From Pseudovibrio sp. Alg231-02 (lineage in GTDB: Bacteria > Pseudomonadota > Alphaproteobacteria > Rhizobiales > Stappiaceae), in the NCBI RefSeq assembly GCF_900143565.1, contig NZ_FREX01000018.1, forward strand, positions 151 to 54,428: DNA of 54,278 nucleotides. The letters run 5' to 3'. Both the position numbers and the translations under genes were made by a program. The notes under the pieces are model-generated. The model was not told the DNA's origin and did not search any database. It was given only the letters and a program-made list of their open reading frames with translations. The stretch's first letter is position 1. Every line of letters starts with the position of its first letter. Shown here piece by piece: positions 18,951-29,752 of this stretch.

Positions 18951-19332
18951 TTCGCCACAATTGATGAATCAATTTGGTGCAGTAACCACAACAATTCAGC
19001 AGAATTCACGTGGTGGTTAATATTGGTGCATACACATCCACTCTGTTATCTATTTGTTTTACTTACACAATTAAAAATCAGAAAAATATTTTATCCAGAT
19101 TTTCTTGTGTAAGCATTTTTACACAGCTAAAAATATCTAGCAATTTGGAAAGGGGAGAGATAATCTTTTTCCCGTCCGGTAAATTTGTTTGCTTTTAATG
19201 TAGCAAAAGAAAATTCCGGTGATCCCATAATCAAAAATGGTTCCAACGATCCAACGGCGAGCATGGTATTCACGCTCCTCCCGCGTGCATGCAAGTGTTG
19301 ATCGACTGGCTCCAAAGAACAAGGGTAGGTAA
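18951..19332. other. AT-rich intergenic region
   Basis: These 382 nt are markedly AT-rich compared with their surroundings. A 62-codon plus-strand frame starting at 19010 has no convincing ribosome site and an implausible composition. The part near 19150-19330 probably holds the promoter of the small gene at 19333. I see no repeat or RNA structure that I would defend. Confidence 0.4.
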
Positions 19333-19548
19333 ATGAAAGCACCAGTTATGCCTAAGGCGGGCCAGTGTAAGTGGACTGAAGGTGACAGCGGGAGCTATAC
19401 ATTCCCTTGCAAGAACCGCGCTGAAAATGGCTCTTATTGCGACCACCATCGCACGATAGTTTACGAGACACCTGAGCAGCGCAAAGCGCGTGCTGAGGAA
19501 ATGCGCGCTGCAAACGCAGCAGCAAATAAAAAGAGACTTGCAGCCTAA
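19333..19548 (+). CDS. Small GcrA-tail-like protein, 71 aa
   Basis: The peptide contains CKWTEGDSGSYTFPC, then C-x-x-H-H (SYCDHH), followed by an Ala/Arg/Glu-rich helix. This spacing resembles the C-terminal Cys/His segment of the alphaproteobacterial cell-cycle regulator GcrA (CKWP..GDPG...C....YC..H), the part near its sigma-70 interaction region. The N-terminal DNA-binding domain of GcrA is absent. AGGGTAGGT precedes the ATG at a good distance, and a 12-bp terminator follows, so it looks like a complete one-gene unit. The resemblance is from motif memory. It could instead be an unrelated zinc-ribbon-like protein. Confidence 0.65.
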   Translation: MKAPVMPKAGQCKWTEGDSGSYTFPCKNRAENGSYCDHHRTIVYETPEQRKARAEEMRAANAAANKKRLAA

Positions 19549-19628
19549 TCGACTGGGCTGCTCGTTCATCCTGTGCTCTTTTCTCCCACTAACGGTTTAA
19601 AGAGCCTGCTTTCTGCATAGGCAGATAC

Positions 19629-19664
19629 AAAAAAGCCTCGGCACTGCCGAGGCTTTTGTTTTTC
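19629..19664. terminator. Bidirectional terminator between the GcrA-like gene and atpC
   Basis: AAAAGCCTCGGC-ACT-GCCGAGGCTTTT is a perfect 12-bp stem with T-rich sequence on the right and an A-run on the left. It can stop both the plus-strand small gene and the minus-strand atp operon. Confidence 0.88.
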
Positions 19665-19682
19665 TTGGCATCGAAGTTGCAA

Positions 19683-20090
19683 TCAGGAAGCTTTGATAGC
19701 TGCCTGCAGCTCTTGCAGCTGGGAAAGTACCAGCCGTGCAGCCTGACGTGCATCTTCGTCCTTAGCATCAGCTACATCTTCACTCGCATCTTGAATCTGC
19801 TGTGCGATGTAACCTGCATCAAGATCGGCCATCGGGATCGCCTGTTCCGCCAGAACAGTCATGCCAGACGCGGAAACGTCAGCAAAACCACCCCGCACGA
19901 AGTATTCGTGCTTGGAACCATCTTCGCTGAGCGCTTTAACAACACCCGGACGCATGGTTGACAAGAACGGCGAGTGACCAGCGCCAACACCAAATTCACC
20001 TTCAGTGCCTGGCACGATTACATCAGTAACCTTTGCCGAGAGCAGAAGGCGCTCTGGTGAAACCAGCTCAAACTGAAATGCTTCAGCCAT
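19683..20090 (-). CDS. atpC: ATP synthase F1 epsilon subunit, 135 aa
   Basis: Rotor-stalk subunit of F1 that couples and inhibits the catalytic head. The N-terminal beta-sandwich shows FELVSPERLLLS and VPGTEGEFGVGAGHSP, both family signatures, followed by a C-terminal Ala/Gln/Asp-rich helical pair. The length is normal. It is the last gene of atpHAGDC and is separated from atpD by two stem-loops. A bidirectional terminator follows. Confidence 0.95.
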   Translation of the reverse strand: MAEAFQFELVSPERLLLSAKVTDVIVPGTEGEFGVGAGHSPFLSTMRPGVVKALSEDGSKHEYFVRGGFADVSASGMTVLAEQAIPMADLDAGYIAQQIQDASEDVADAKDEDARQAARLVLSQLQELQAAIKAS

Positions 20091-20118
20091 TTAGCTCATC
20101 CTCTATCCGTTTCTAAGA

Positions 20119-20166
20119 GTGACGCCAAAAGCGTCACCCAAAGAAGTCACCGGTTCAAAAGAACCG
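20119..20166 (-). other. Two stem-loops in the atpD-atpC gap
   Basis: GTGACGC-CAAAA-GCGTCAC (20119-20137) and CGGTTC-AAAA-GAACCG (20151-20166) are both perfect and fill most of the 79-nt gap. There is no U-tract. They probably stabilise the atpD message or attenuate into atpC. Confidence 0.55.
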
Positions 20167-20169
20167 AGA

Positions 20170-21597
<1,428 letters not shown>

Positions 21598-21619
21598 TTA
21601 AATCCTCGTCTCAACTCGG

Positions 21620-22507
21620 TCAGAGCGCTTCCGCGCCCGCAATAATTTCAATCAGTTCCGTCGTGATCTGTGCCTGACGCTGACGGTTGTACGTCGTTGT
21701 CAGTTTGTCGATCATCTCGCCGGCATTACGCGTTGCACTGTCCATAGCGGCCATGCGCGCGCCCTGCTCGGAGGCACCGTTTTCAAGGATTGCGCTGTAA
21801 ATCTGAATAGCGACGTTACGTGGCAGAAGAGTCTCAAGGATCTCCTGTTCACCTGGTTCGTATTCATAAAGCGCGTCCTCAGAGGAACCGTCCTGAGCTT
21901 CATCTTTCGCTTCAAACTGAGCTGGGATGAGCTGCTTGGCGGTCGGAACCTGACTGATTACCGATTGGAACTGCGCGTAAAACAGTGTGCAAACATCGTA
22001 TTTCTCATCCTGGAACATTTCCATGACGAGATCGCCGATGTGCTTTGTGTCGCTGAATTCAACAGATTTCAGGCCGCGTAGTTCGATATTCTCTACAATG
22101 TACTGACCGTAGCCACGCTTCAGGGCGTCATGCCCCTTCTTACCAACGGTGACGATCTTGACCGTCTTACCTTCGGAAAGAAGTTTGTCTGCGTGCTCAC
22201 GTGCCAGACGTGCTATCGACGAGTTGAAACCACCACAGAGGCCACGCTCTGCTGTGCAGACGAGGAGCAGATGTGTCTGATCCCGTCCTGTACCCGTCAT
22301 CAGCTTCGGCGCATCATCCCGACCTTCGAACCCAGCTGCAAGATTGCCAAGTACTGTCCCCATGCGTTCAGCATAGGGACGACCTGCTTCTGCAGCATCC
22401 TGGGCACGACGCAGTTTCGCCGCGGCCACCATTTTCATGGCCTTGGTGATTTTCTGCGTCGCTTTGACCGAAGCGATGCGGTTTTTTAGGTCCTTGAGGC
22501 TCGCCAT
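21620..22507 (-). CDS. atpG: ATP synthase F1 gamma subunit, 295 aa
   Basis: Central rotor shaft. The N-terminal coiled-coil helix starts [32 protein letters not shown] is the family signature, and the C-terminal helix contains [20 protein letters not shown]. The length is normal. It is encoded 33 nt after atpA and 22 nt before atpD. Confidence 0.96.
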   Translation of the reverse strand: MASLKDLKNRIASVKATQKITKAMKMVAAAKLRRAQDAAEAGRPYAERMGTVLGNLAAGFEGRDDAPKLMTGTGRDQTHLLLVCTAERGLCGGFNSSIARLAREHADKLLSEGKTVKIVTVGKKGHDALKRGYGQYIVENIELRGLKSVEFSDTKHIGDLVMEMFQDEKYDVCTLFYAQFQSVISQVPTAKQLIPAQFEAKDEAQDGSSEDALYEYEPGEQEILETLLPRNVAIQIYSAILENGASEQGARMAAMDSATRNAGEMIDKLTTTYNRQRQAQITTELIEIIAGAEAL

Positions 22508-22540
22508 GGGCGCTCTCGTTCCTTATCCCGTTGCTTCGAA

Positions 22541-24070
22541 TTAACCGAGGGTCTTGACGTAAGCTTCCACTGCAGCTTTCAGCTTGTCTGTCAAATCGGC
22601 GTCGAGTGCCTTCTTCTCCCAGATAGCGGAGAGAAGGTCTGCATGTTCTGCACGCAGGAAGCGCAGCAGGCCAGCTTCAAAGTCGCGAACCTCGCCAACC
22701 GGACGATCGTCCAGGTAGCCGTTCACACCAGCGAAGATCACTGCAACCTGTTCTTCCGTTTTAAGCGGAGAGAACTGCGGCTGTTTCAGCAATTCGGTCA
22801 GGCGTGCACCACGGTTCAGAAGCTTCTGAGTGGTTGCATCCAGATCAGAACCAAACTGCGCGAACGCAGCCATTTCACGGTACTGAGCCAGCTCACCCTT
22901 AACCGGGCCAGCAACCTGCTTCATCGCTTTAATCTGAGCGGAAGAGCCCACACGAGAAACTGACAGACCAACGTTAACCGCTGGACGAATGCCCTGGAAG
23001 AACAGATCGGTTTCAAGGAAGATCTGACCGTCGGTGATGGAAATCACGTTGGTCGGAATAAACGCAGAAACGTCACCACCCTGAGTTTCGATCACTGGCA
23101 GCGCGGTCAGAGAACCGAGGCCGTGATCTTCGTTCAGCTTCGCAGAACGCTCGAGCAGACGGGAGTGCAGGTAGAACACGTCACCTGGGTAAGCTTCACG
23201 TCCTGGTGGACGACGGAGCAACAGGGACATCTGGCGATACGCAACAGCCTGCTTGGAAAGGTCATCATAACCGATCACAGCGTGCATGGAGTTGTCACGG
23301 AAGTACTCACCCATTGTAGTGCCTGCGAACGGCGCCAGATACTGCAATGGAGCAGGATCAGATGCGGTTGCAGCGATAACAATGGAGTATTCCAGAGCAC
23401 CAGCGTCTTCCAGAGCTTTCACGAACTGAGCAACAGTTGAACGCTTCTGGCCAACCGCAACATAGATGCAGTACAGCTTTTCGTGTTCGTCGTCAGATGC
23501 GTGCAAAGGCTTCTGGTTGAGGAAGGTGTCGAGGATGATAGCGGTTTTACCGGTCTGACGGTCACCAATCACCAATTCGCGCTGACCACGTCCGATTGGA
23601 ATCAAAGCATCAATCGCTTTAAGACCTGTAGACATTGGCTCGTGAACGGACTTACGAGGCAGAATGCCTGGTGCCTTCACGTCAACACGACGACGTTCAG
23701 TAGATTCGATCGGACCTTTGCCGTCGATTGGGTTACCGAGTGGATCGACAACGCGACCCAACAGACCCTTACCTACTGGAACTTCCACAATAGCGCCGGT
23801 ACGTTTTACCGTGTCGCCTTCTTTAATGTCACGGTCGTTACCGAAGATAACAACACCGACATTGTCAGTTTCAAGGTTCAATGCCATTCCCCGGATACCA
23901 CCTGGGAATTCAACCATTTCACCCGCCTGGACGTTGTCCAGGCCGTAAACGCGGGCAATGCCGTCGCCTACGGAAAGTACTTGACCAACTTCAGTCACTT
24001 CAGCTTCTTGGCCGAAGTTCTTGATCTGGTCCTTGAGGATAGCGGAAATTTCCGCGGCCCGAATATCCAT
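22541..24070 (-). CDS. atpA: ATP synthase F1 alpha subunit, 509 aa
   Basis: Non-catalytic nucleotide-binding subunit of F1. P-loop [15 protein letters not shown], the signature [14 protein letters not shown] and the N-terminal [19 protein letters not shown] are typical of alphaproteobacteria. Its start codon shares one base with the end of atpH (24070), indicating coupled translation. Length and motifs are normal. Confidence 0.97.
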   Translation of the reverse strand: MDIRAAEISAILKDQIKNFGQEAEVTEVGQVLSVGDGIARVYGLDNVQAGEMVEFPGGIRGMALNLETDNVGVVIFGNDRDIKEGDTVKRTGAIVEVPVGKGLLGRVVDPLGNPIDGKGPIESTERRRVDVKAPGILPRKSVHEPMSTGLKAIDALIPIGRGQRELVIGDRQTGKTAIILDTFLNQKPLHASDDEHEKLYCIYVAVGQKRSTVAQFVKALEDAGALEYSIVIAATASDPAPLQYLAPFAGTTMGEYFRDNSMHAVIGYDDLSKQAVAYRQMSLLLRRPPGREAYPGDVFYLHSRLLERSAKLNEDHGLGSLTALPVIETQGGDVSAFIPTNVISITDGQIFLETDLFFQGIRPAVNVGLSVSRVGSSAQIKAMKQVAGPVKGELAQYREMAAFAQFGSDLDATTQKLLNRGARLTELLKQPQFSPLKTEEQVAVIFAGVNGYLDDRPVGEVRDFEAGLLRFLRAEHADLLSAIWEKKALDADLTDKLKAAVEAYVKTLG

Positions 24071-24633
24071 CAGCCGACCTCTTTCATCGCGAACTTAAGA
24101 GAGTTGAGCTTGGTTCGCAGTGACGTATCAATCATCCGGCTGCCGATCTTCACGATCAAACCACCAAGAATGGATGAGTCCACCTTCACTACAATCTTCA
24201 CATTCTTGCCCGTAGAAGCGTTGAGTGCTTCTTTAAGAGCTGCGACATGCTCAGCGTTTAATTCCGTTGCAGAGGTTACTAGAGCAGTAACTTCTCCACG
24301 CTTTGCAGCAAGCTGCTCACGGAAACCCTGAATCATGCCTGGAACGGCAAAGAGGCGCCTGTTTTGGGCAACCAACTTCACAAAATTTGCGGTCAGGCCG
24401 GAAATTCCGGCCTTTTCCAAAATAGCAGAGATCGCCTTTAATTGAGCGTCTGCACTAAAAACGGGGCTCTTGATAAGACGATCAAGATCAGCACTCTCGT
24501 TCAAGAGTGCCTCAAACTGGTCGAGACCCTTCTCCACCTCTGCCGTCGCACCCTGCTCCTCAGCAAGGTCCAACAGCGCAGAAGCATAACGCAAGGCCAC
24601 GCCCGAAATGAGAGATACGTTGTCAGTCACTGG
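24070..24633 (-). CDS. atpH: ATP synthase F1 delta subunit, 187 aa
   Basis: Peripheral-stalk subunit that links F1 to the b subunits. [19 protein letters not shown] is the typical N-terminus and [18 protein letters not shown] the C-terminal signature. I prefer a GTG start at 24633 (GTG ACT GAC AAC), preceded by GGGAGAG at about 10 nt, because it gives the normal family length. An ATG eight codons upstream at 24657 has no ribosome site. It is the first gene of the operon; the promoter should lie in the 210 nt before priA. Confidence 0.92.
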   Translation of the reverse strand, partial: PVTDNVSLISGVALRYASALLDLAEEQGATAEVEKGLDQFEALLNESADLDRLIKSPVFSADAQLKAISAILEKAGISGLTANFVKLVAQNRRLFAVPGMIQGFREQLAAKRGEVTALVTSATELNAEHVAALKEALNASTGKNVKIVVKVDSSILGGLIVKIGSRMIDTSLRTKLNSLKFAMKEVG

Positions 24634-24844
24634 ATCCGTGCTCTCCCGCGCATACAAGATTCTGGCGGCTGGCTCGCCGGAAATCCAAATCCTTGATAAG
24701 TCGCGTCTAATTCAATTTGAATGGCACAATCTGAGATAACCGTGCCGATAAAGCCGCGCTTCGCATAGCACACGCTTGAACACCTTGCAACATGGCGTAG
24801 GTATTCCAACGCATACATTGAGGTATCAAACTTTCTGCGCAGCA

Positions 24845-27058
24845 CTACATGAAACTTTGGGGGTCAACATCAACCTGCACTCTGATACCGCCAGTTGGCT
24901 TGGGAGCGGCAGACAACCAGTTTCTCAGAAAGCCTTGTAAATCAACACTCCGGGGCGCGATTGCGAGCAAACGGAACCGATATCGGCCCCTCACCAGCGC
25001 CATTGCAGCCTCTGCCGGACCGAGGATTTGAACGCCTTCCGAACTAGGACTATTTACTGCAAGAGTTTTGGAAAATTTTTCGGTGAGAGTTCTATCCGCT
25101 CCAGAGATAATCAATGCTGCGAGTCTCCCGAATGGAGGCAGGCCGGCGTTTTCTCGCGACTCGATTTCCGCAGCGTAAAATTCCTCGGGATTTCCGGAGA
25201 GAAGCGCCTTTATAACGGGCTGGTCAGGGTTGTAAGTTTGCAGCAATCCCCTGCCTTTTCCGTGTATTCGGCCAGCACGTCCCGTCACCTGAGCCAGAAG
25301 CTGGAAAGTGCGCTCTGCTGCCCTAGGATCGCCATTTGCGAGGCCCAAATCAGCATCAACCACCCCTACAAGGGTCATTAATGGAAAGTTATGCCCTTTG
25401 GCGACCAATTGCGTGCCGATGACAATGTCAACTTCGCCCGTTTCAACGAGCTTCATTTCGCGATTTATGCGCTCTGTTCCGCCCGGCAAATCCGAGGAGA
25501 GAACAAGGACGCGCGCCTCGGGAAATAACGCTGAGACATCTTCAGCAATTCGTTCCACGCCAGGACCACACGCAACCAGCGTATCAGGCTTGCTGCATTC
25601 GGGGCATTTATCTGGCATAGGCTGTGAATAGCCGCAGTGGTGGCACACTAATTTGCCCTTAAAGCGGTGCTCCACAAGCCAAGCTGAGCAGTTTTCACAA
25701 TGGAACCGATGGCCGCAGGTTCTGCACAGGGTCAGTGGGGCATAACCCCTACGGTTCAAAAAGAGCAGAACCTGATTACCGTTGGTCAGTGTTTCCTGAA
25801 TCTCATTGACCAGTGCAGGTGCCAGCCATTTGCCTCGCTCAGGCCCATCGCAGCGCATATCAATGCCTTTGATTGTCGGCATTTCCGCACCGGAAGCACG
25901 CACTGGAAGCACGATTTTCGTGTATCGGCCCAGCTTTGCATTTACCTGACTTTCCACAGATGGTGTTGCACTGGCAAGCACGACAGGGAAACCAGAGATA
26001 TGCCCCCGAACAACGGCCATATCCCTAGCGTTGTAGGGAACACGATCATCTTGCTTGTAGGCTGTATCATGCTCTTCATCCACGACCAGCAAACCTAGCC
26101 TGTGAAAAGGAAGGAAAAGTGCTGACCGCGCACCAACAACGACCTTTACTTCGCCATTTGCGACTCCCCGCCACGTTCTTGCGCGTCGTTTTGGAGGTAC
26201 TTGCGAGTGCCATTCGGCTGGTCTGACCCCAAATCGCTGCTCAAACCGCTCCAAAAACTGGTTGGTGAGCGCAATTTCGGGGATGAGAACCAGAGCCTGC
26301 TCGTTGTTTCTGAGAGCTTCGGCGACGGCTTCGAAATAAACTTCGGTCTTTCCTGACCCTGTCACCCCATCGATAAGGAAGGCTTTGAAGCCTTTTCCGA
26401 TGGATTCGCACAACTGATTCGCGGCGCCTTCCTGAAGATCCGTCAGCTTTCTGCCCGGAAGAGATGGATCAGGATCAGGCAGTGGCGGGGTTGCTGGCAG
26501 CATTGCTTCTTCCAGCACGCCTTGCTTTTTAAGGCCGTCGATGACCGAGGAGCTGACACCAGCGGCTCCCGCCAAGCCAGGGCGAGTCCATGCCATGCCA
26601 TTTTCGACGAGTTCCATGACTTTTGAGCGCGCAGGTGTCATGCGGTCCGGCTGCATGCCATCAATGTAGCGCACACCAGAGAGCAGCGTTTCTGGTTCCA
26701 AAGCCTCCTCAGAACGCAGCACCATGCGCAAAACCATGCCGGGAGCGCCCAGCGTCCATGCGGCAACCCAGTCTATGTATTTCCTAAGATCTTCAGCGAT
26801 TGGGGGCGTATCGTAGACATGCAGGATGCTTTTCAGCCTTTTGGGATTAACCTTTGTGTCCGGTTCTCCATCCCAAACGGCACCGATCACCTCACGCGGG
26901 CCAAGAGGCACACGCACGATGGAACCGGGGCGTACGTCCATGTCAGCTGGTACTTTATAGGAATATGCACCTGCGACAGCGACAGGAACCAGCACAGGTA
27001 CGATAACCTCTGGTTCACACATCTGGCCGTTGCCAAAAAACTCAGTTTGCTGACTCAC
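24845..27058 (-). CDS. priA: Primosomal helicase PriA, 737 aa
   Basis: 3'-to-5' DNA helicase that restarts stalled replication forks. The N-terminal domain starts around VPVLVPVAVAGAYSYKVP. The helicase core has Walker A DGVTGSGKTEVYFEA, DEEHD and ASATPSVES. Paired Cys motifs for zinc (CRTCGHRFHCENC and CHHCGYSQPMPDKCPEC) and the late QVTGRAGR motif are all intact. I chose GTG at 27058, 4 nt after GGAG; the frame is open eight codons further to another GTG. It is upstream of atpH on the same strand, separated by about 210 nt, and divergent from the transaldolase. Confidence 0.93.
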   Translation of the reverse strand: MSQQTEFFGNGQMCEPEVIVPVLVPVAVAGAYSYKVPADMDVRPGSIVRVPLGPREVIGAVWDGEPDTKVNPKRLKSILHVYDTPPIAEDLRKYIDWVAAWTLGAPGMVLRMVLRSEEALEPETLLSGVRYIDGMQPDRMTPARSKVMELVENGMAWTRPGLAGAAGVSSSVIDGLKKQGVLEEAMLPATPPLPDPDPSLPGRKLTDLQEGAANQLCESIGKGFKAFLIDGVTGSGKTEVYFEAVAEALRNNEQALVLIPEIALTNQFLERFEQRFGVRPAEWHSQVPPKRRARTWRGVANGEVKVVVGARSALFLPFHRLGLLVVDEEHDTAYKQDDRVPYNARDMAVVRGHISGFPVVLASATPSVESQVNAKLGRYTKIVLPVRASGAEMPTIKGIDMRCDGPERGKWLAPALVNEIQETLTNGNQVLLFLNRRGYAPLTLCRTCGHRFHCENCSAWLVEHRFKGKLVCHHCGYSQPMPDKCPECSKPDTLVACGPGVERIAEDVSALFPEARVLVLSSDLPGGTERINREMKLVETGEVDIVIGTQLVAKGHNFPLMTLVGVVDADLGLANGDPRAAERTFQLLAQVTGRAGRIHGKGRGLLQTYNPDQPVIKALLSGNPEEFYAAEIESRENAGLPPFGRLAALIISGADRTLTEKFSKTLAVNSPSSEGVQILGPAEAAMALVRGRYRFRLLAIAPRSVDLQGFLRNWLSAAPKPTGGIRVQVDVDPQSFM

Positions 27059-27096
27059 GAAACTCCATTCCCTGTTGAGCACTTGCTGGTTTTGCC

Positions 27097-27141
27097 GCGC
27101 ATTCTTATCCTAAAACCGAAATCCAGTTTTCGGGAATACGC
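27097..27141. repeat. Rhizobiales-type mosaic palindrome, copy 1
   Basis: GCGCATTCTTATCC-TAAAAC-CGAAATCCA-GTTTTCGGGAATACGC folds as an inner AAAAC/GTTTT stem and outer GCG-ATTC/GAAT-CGC arms. It resembles copy 2 at 28866 and the intergenic palindromes with cores like AAAACCGG-CCACTTTTCGGG that are widespread in Rhizobiales genomes. It lies between priA and the transaldolase. Confidence 0.6.
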
Positions 27142-27259
27142 TTTAGCGGGTTTTACTCTTGTTGTTTCTATACACTCTGGGCTAAACACATACCGGAATT
27201 CCCCCCTAGGCCTCCGGTACCCTACGAGAGGCTACTAAGAAATCAGGAGCCTTTCCGGC

Positions 27260-27913
27260 ATGAAATTCTTCGTTGATACTGCTGACACCAACGACATTAA
27301 AGAGCTGGCTGCAACCGGTCTTCTCGATGGTGTTACCACTAACCCATCTCTTATCATGAAATCTGGCCGTCCAATGAAAGAAGTCATCGCAGAGATCTGC
27401 GAGCTTGTGGATGGTCCTGTTTCTGCTGAAGTTGTTGCAACTGACGCTGAAGGCATGCTGAAAGAAGCTGAAGAGCTGATCGCAATTGCAGACAACATCT
27501 GCATCAAGCTGCCTTTGACATTGGAAGGCCTGAAGGCTTGCCGCGTTCTGGCGAACAAAGGCGTGCAGACCAACGTGACCCTTTGCTTCTCTGCAAACCA
27601 GGCTCTTCTGGCTGCAAAAGCTGGCGCGACCTTCATCTCTCCATTCATCGGCCGTCTGGACGACATCAACATTGAAGGCCTGGACCTGATTGCTGAAATC
27701 CGTCAGATCTATGATAACTACGGCTTCACCACCGAAATTCTTGCAGCTTCTATCCGTAGCGCAAACCACGTAAAAGACTGCGCTCTTATCGGCGCTGATG
27801 TTGCAACTATCCCACCTTCAACACTGAAGGGCCTCGTGAAGCACCCACTGACCGACAAAGGTCTGGAAGCATTCATGAAGGACTGGGCAGCAACCGGTCA
27901 GAGCATCGTTTAA
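27260..27913 (+). CDS. tal: Transaldolase, small (Fsa/TalC-type) form, 217 aa
   Basis: Schiff-base aldolase of the pentose phosphate pathway, or fructose-6-phosphate aldolase; the two cannot be told apart from sequence alone. [27 protein letters not shown], the catalytic Lys in [15 protein letters not shown], and [13 protein letters not shown] are all present. The length is typical of the small bacterial form. It is preceded by AGGAGCC and ends in a clear terminator. It is divergent from priA, as in many Hyphomicrobiales. Confidence 0.94.
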   Translation: MKFFVDTADTNDIKELAATGLLDGVTTNPSLIMKSGRPMKEVIAEICELVDGPVSAEVVATDAEGMLKEAEELIAIADNICIKLPLTLEGLKACRVLANKGVQTNVTLCFSANQALLAAKAGATFISPFIGRLDDINIEGLDLIAEIRQIYDNYGFTTEILAASIRSANHVKDCALIGADVATIPPSTLKGLVKHPLTDKGLEAFMKDWAATGQSIV

Positions 27914-27949
27914 GCTCTTTGTTTTTTCGCATATCGCGATGATATTAAG

Positions 27950-27976
27950 CGCGGACCTTTGGGTCCGCGTTTTTTT
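27950..27976 (+). terminator. Intrinsic terminator of tal
   Basis: CGCGGACC-TTTG-GGTCCGCG is followed by seven T residues. Its T-run overlaps the stop codon of the convergent gene at 27975. Confidence 0.9.
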
Positions 27977-28571
27977 ATGGGCTCGACTTTGCGTTCTCTG
28001 AAATCCACTCAGTCACAAGCTGGAAATATTTCCCGCGCAATTCTTGCTGGTCTTGTGAGAGGCTCGCAACAAGGCGGGTCTTCAAATCAATTATGTTTTC
28101 TGTAACGGGATATTCTTGCTCTGCGACTGCAGCAAGCTTGGTATGGGTAGAGCCATCCCAATCATGATTCACTCTAAAGCCGAAGTTCATGAGTGCGTCG
28201 TGCCAAGTCGCATCCAAATTCAACCATGTTTCCTGTTCGAAAACTCGCAGGTAATGATGAAAATCCGGGACCCGTTCATGCGTCGCAATTGCTTTAAGCT
28301 CTTCCGGGAAGCTTTCATCTATAGGCGTGCTTTCATTAAAGTATGTAAACATCGTGACGATCTCCGCCCGATATCCAGCCTCTCGGAGCAGGTCTCTCAA
28401 CAAAATGTGCTTCCCCGAGCAGGACCCTAAATTGCTTGTGTAGACAATCCTCGGGTCACGGTTCCCCGTCGATCCATATGGGATGTTTCGCACGTGGTGA
28501 TAAATCTGCGGAAGCGTCAACAAGCTGTTCTTTGAAATTACCCTCTGCAAAAATTCATTGTATTTCGTCAC
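27975..28571 (-). CDS. Transglutaminase-like fold protein, 198 aa
   Basis: I do not recognise the family by name, but a cysteine-protease-like triad is visible in order. Cys lies in SNLGSCSGKHILLRDLL, His in VPDFHHYLRVFEQE, and Asp in WLNLDATWHDAL. The spacing and the phrase LDATWHD fit the transglutaminase-like superfamily. It could be a peptidase or amidase, or a non-catalytic relative. There is no signal peptide, so it is cytosolic. It is convergent with tal and stands alone; its base composition is somewhat lower in GC than its neighbours, consistent with recent acquisition. Function unknown. Confidence 0.7.
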   Translation of the reverse strand: MTKYNEFLQRVISKNSLLTLPQIYHHVRNIPYGSTGNRDPRIVYTSNLGSCSGKHILLRDLLREAGYRAEIVTMFTYFNESTPIDESFPEELKAIATHERVPDFHHYLRVFEQETWLNLDATWHDALMNFGFRVNHDWDGSTHTKLAAVAEQEYPVTENIIDLKTRLVASLSQDQQELRGKYFQLVTEWISENAKSSP

Positions 28572-28865
28572 TTAGCTCTCACTGCTCCCTATTCAAAATG
28601 AGAAGCAGGTAGTATTTCCCGAAAGTGCCCTCAAACAAAGCCTCTTAGCGCTTTTTTTGTTTGCCTGTGTTTTCCCCTCCCCTCATCACTCTTGGCAAGG
28701 TTCACACCCATTCATTCGGTCAAAGTGGAACGGCACAAACCAGTATCCACCGCGTCAAACAGTGTTGGCAGGGGTTTCTTAACTCTCCCTCGCCAGTTTC
28801 TGATGGTGATCTTGAATATGTCGCGTGCATTTCATTCACGCGCCTCATTCAAGATCTTTATTAAT

Positions 28866-28910
28866 GCGTATCCTCACCTGAAAACCGGAGACCACTTTTC
28901 AGGGATACGC
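28866..28910. repeat. Rhizobiales-type mosaic palindrome, copy 2
   Basis: GCGTATCC-TCACC-TGAAAA-CCGGAGACCAC-TTTTCA-GGGATACGC forms outer GCGTATCC/GGATACGC and inner TGAAAA/TTTTCA arms. It ends 18 nt before the endonuclease I gene. The rest of 28572-28927 contains no gene. Confidence 0.65.
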
Positions 28911-28927
28911 TTGCGAAAGACTTCTTC

Positions 28928-29662
28928 ATGCGTAACCTCATCGTATTCTCTGCTGCCCTTTTGGCTTGCATCTGGACAACTGCAGCCTTTTCTGCACCGC
29001 CAACCAGCTTCTCTCAGGCCAAGCGTCTGTTGGAGAAGCATATTTATCCATCAGAAGAGTATCGCGAGACTTTCTATTGTGGTTGCACCTACAATGGAAA
29101 GAAGCAGGTTGATGCGGACAGTTGCGGGTATACCCCGCGCAAAAACGCCAAGCGCGGCAAGCGGATTGAATGGGAGCACATTGTTCCGGCATCCCGTTTT
29201 GGCAAAACACGCGCCTGTTGGAGTGAAGGTGACCCCGCCTGTACCACGAAGAAGGGCAAATCCTATAAGGGCCGCCGGTGCTGCTCTAAAGTTGATGCAG
29301 ATTTCAAGCGCATGGAAGCTGATCTCCATAACCTCGTTCCAGCCGTTGGTGAGTTAAACGGGGACCGCTCCAATTATCGCATGGCCGTTATCACCGGCGA
29401 AGACCGGACTTATGGCGCTTGTGATTTTGAGATTGATAGCAGCCGGAAAGTTGCCGAGCCAATGGCAGAGACCCGTGGTGATATTGCGCGGATCTATCTG
29501 TACATGCAGACCACCTATGGCATGCCTTTGACAGAGACTGAGGTCGAGATGTTCAACCAGTGGATGGCAGAGGATCCGGTCTCTGAAGAAGAGCAGCTGC
29601 GTGATGCGCGCATCCTGGAAATTCAGGGTAACACCAATCCACTCATCTCAGTTGGTTTCTAA
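28928..29662 (+). CDS. endA: Endonuclease I, secreted (EndA family), 244 aa
   Basis: Periplasmic or extracellular DNase. Residues 1-22 form a signal peptide (MRNLIVFSAALLACIWTTAAF, cleavage likely after FSA). The beta-beta-alpha-metal nuclease centre is EWEHIVPASRF, with LHNLVPAVGELNGDRSNYR further on. Eight or more Cys residues suggest disulfides, as in exported homologues. The length is normal. It stands alone on the plus strand and is followed by an unusual inverted-repeat region before the next gene. A role in nutrient DNA use is likely. Confidence 0.92.
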   Translation: MRNLIVFSAALLACIWTTAAFSAPPTSFSQAKRLLEKHIYPSEEYRETFYCGCTYNGKKQVDADSCGYTPRKNAKRGKRIEWEHIVPASRFGKTRACWSEGDPACTTKKGKSYKGRRCCSKVDADFKRMEADLHNLVPAVGELNGDRSNYRMAVITGEDRTYGACDFEIDSSRKVAEPMAETRGDIARIYLYMQTTYGMPLTETEVEMFNQWMAEDPVSEEEQLRDARILEIQGNTNPLISVGF

Positions 29663-29684
29663 CCAGGTCCTCTTTTCGCTTCCT

Positions 29685-29741
29685 ACCGTCATAATTGTGT
29701 ACCGACACATCATCTACCCTAGGGTAAGGTGCTATGACGGT
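29685..29741. other. Nested inverted repeats between endA and the PLD-like gene
   Basis: An outer perfect 9-bp repeat (ACCGTCATA at 29685-29693 with TATGACGGT at 29733-29741) encloses TGTGT-ACCG-ACACA (29696-29709) and the 12-bp palindrome TACCCTAGGGTA (29715-29726). It ends 11 nt before the next start codon, so it overlaps the leader of that gene. It could be a structured leader, an operator pair or a mobile miniature element. Confidence 0.5.
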
Positions 29742-29752
29742 GGGAGGGTACA

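Noticed and set aside
19010-19198. 62-codon plus-strand frame in the AT-rich gap
   Set aside because: Low-complexity, hydrophobic/AT-driven composition and no convincing start signal.
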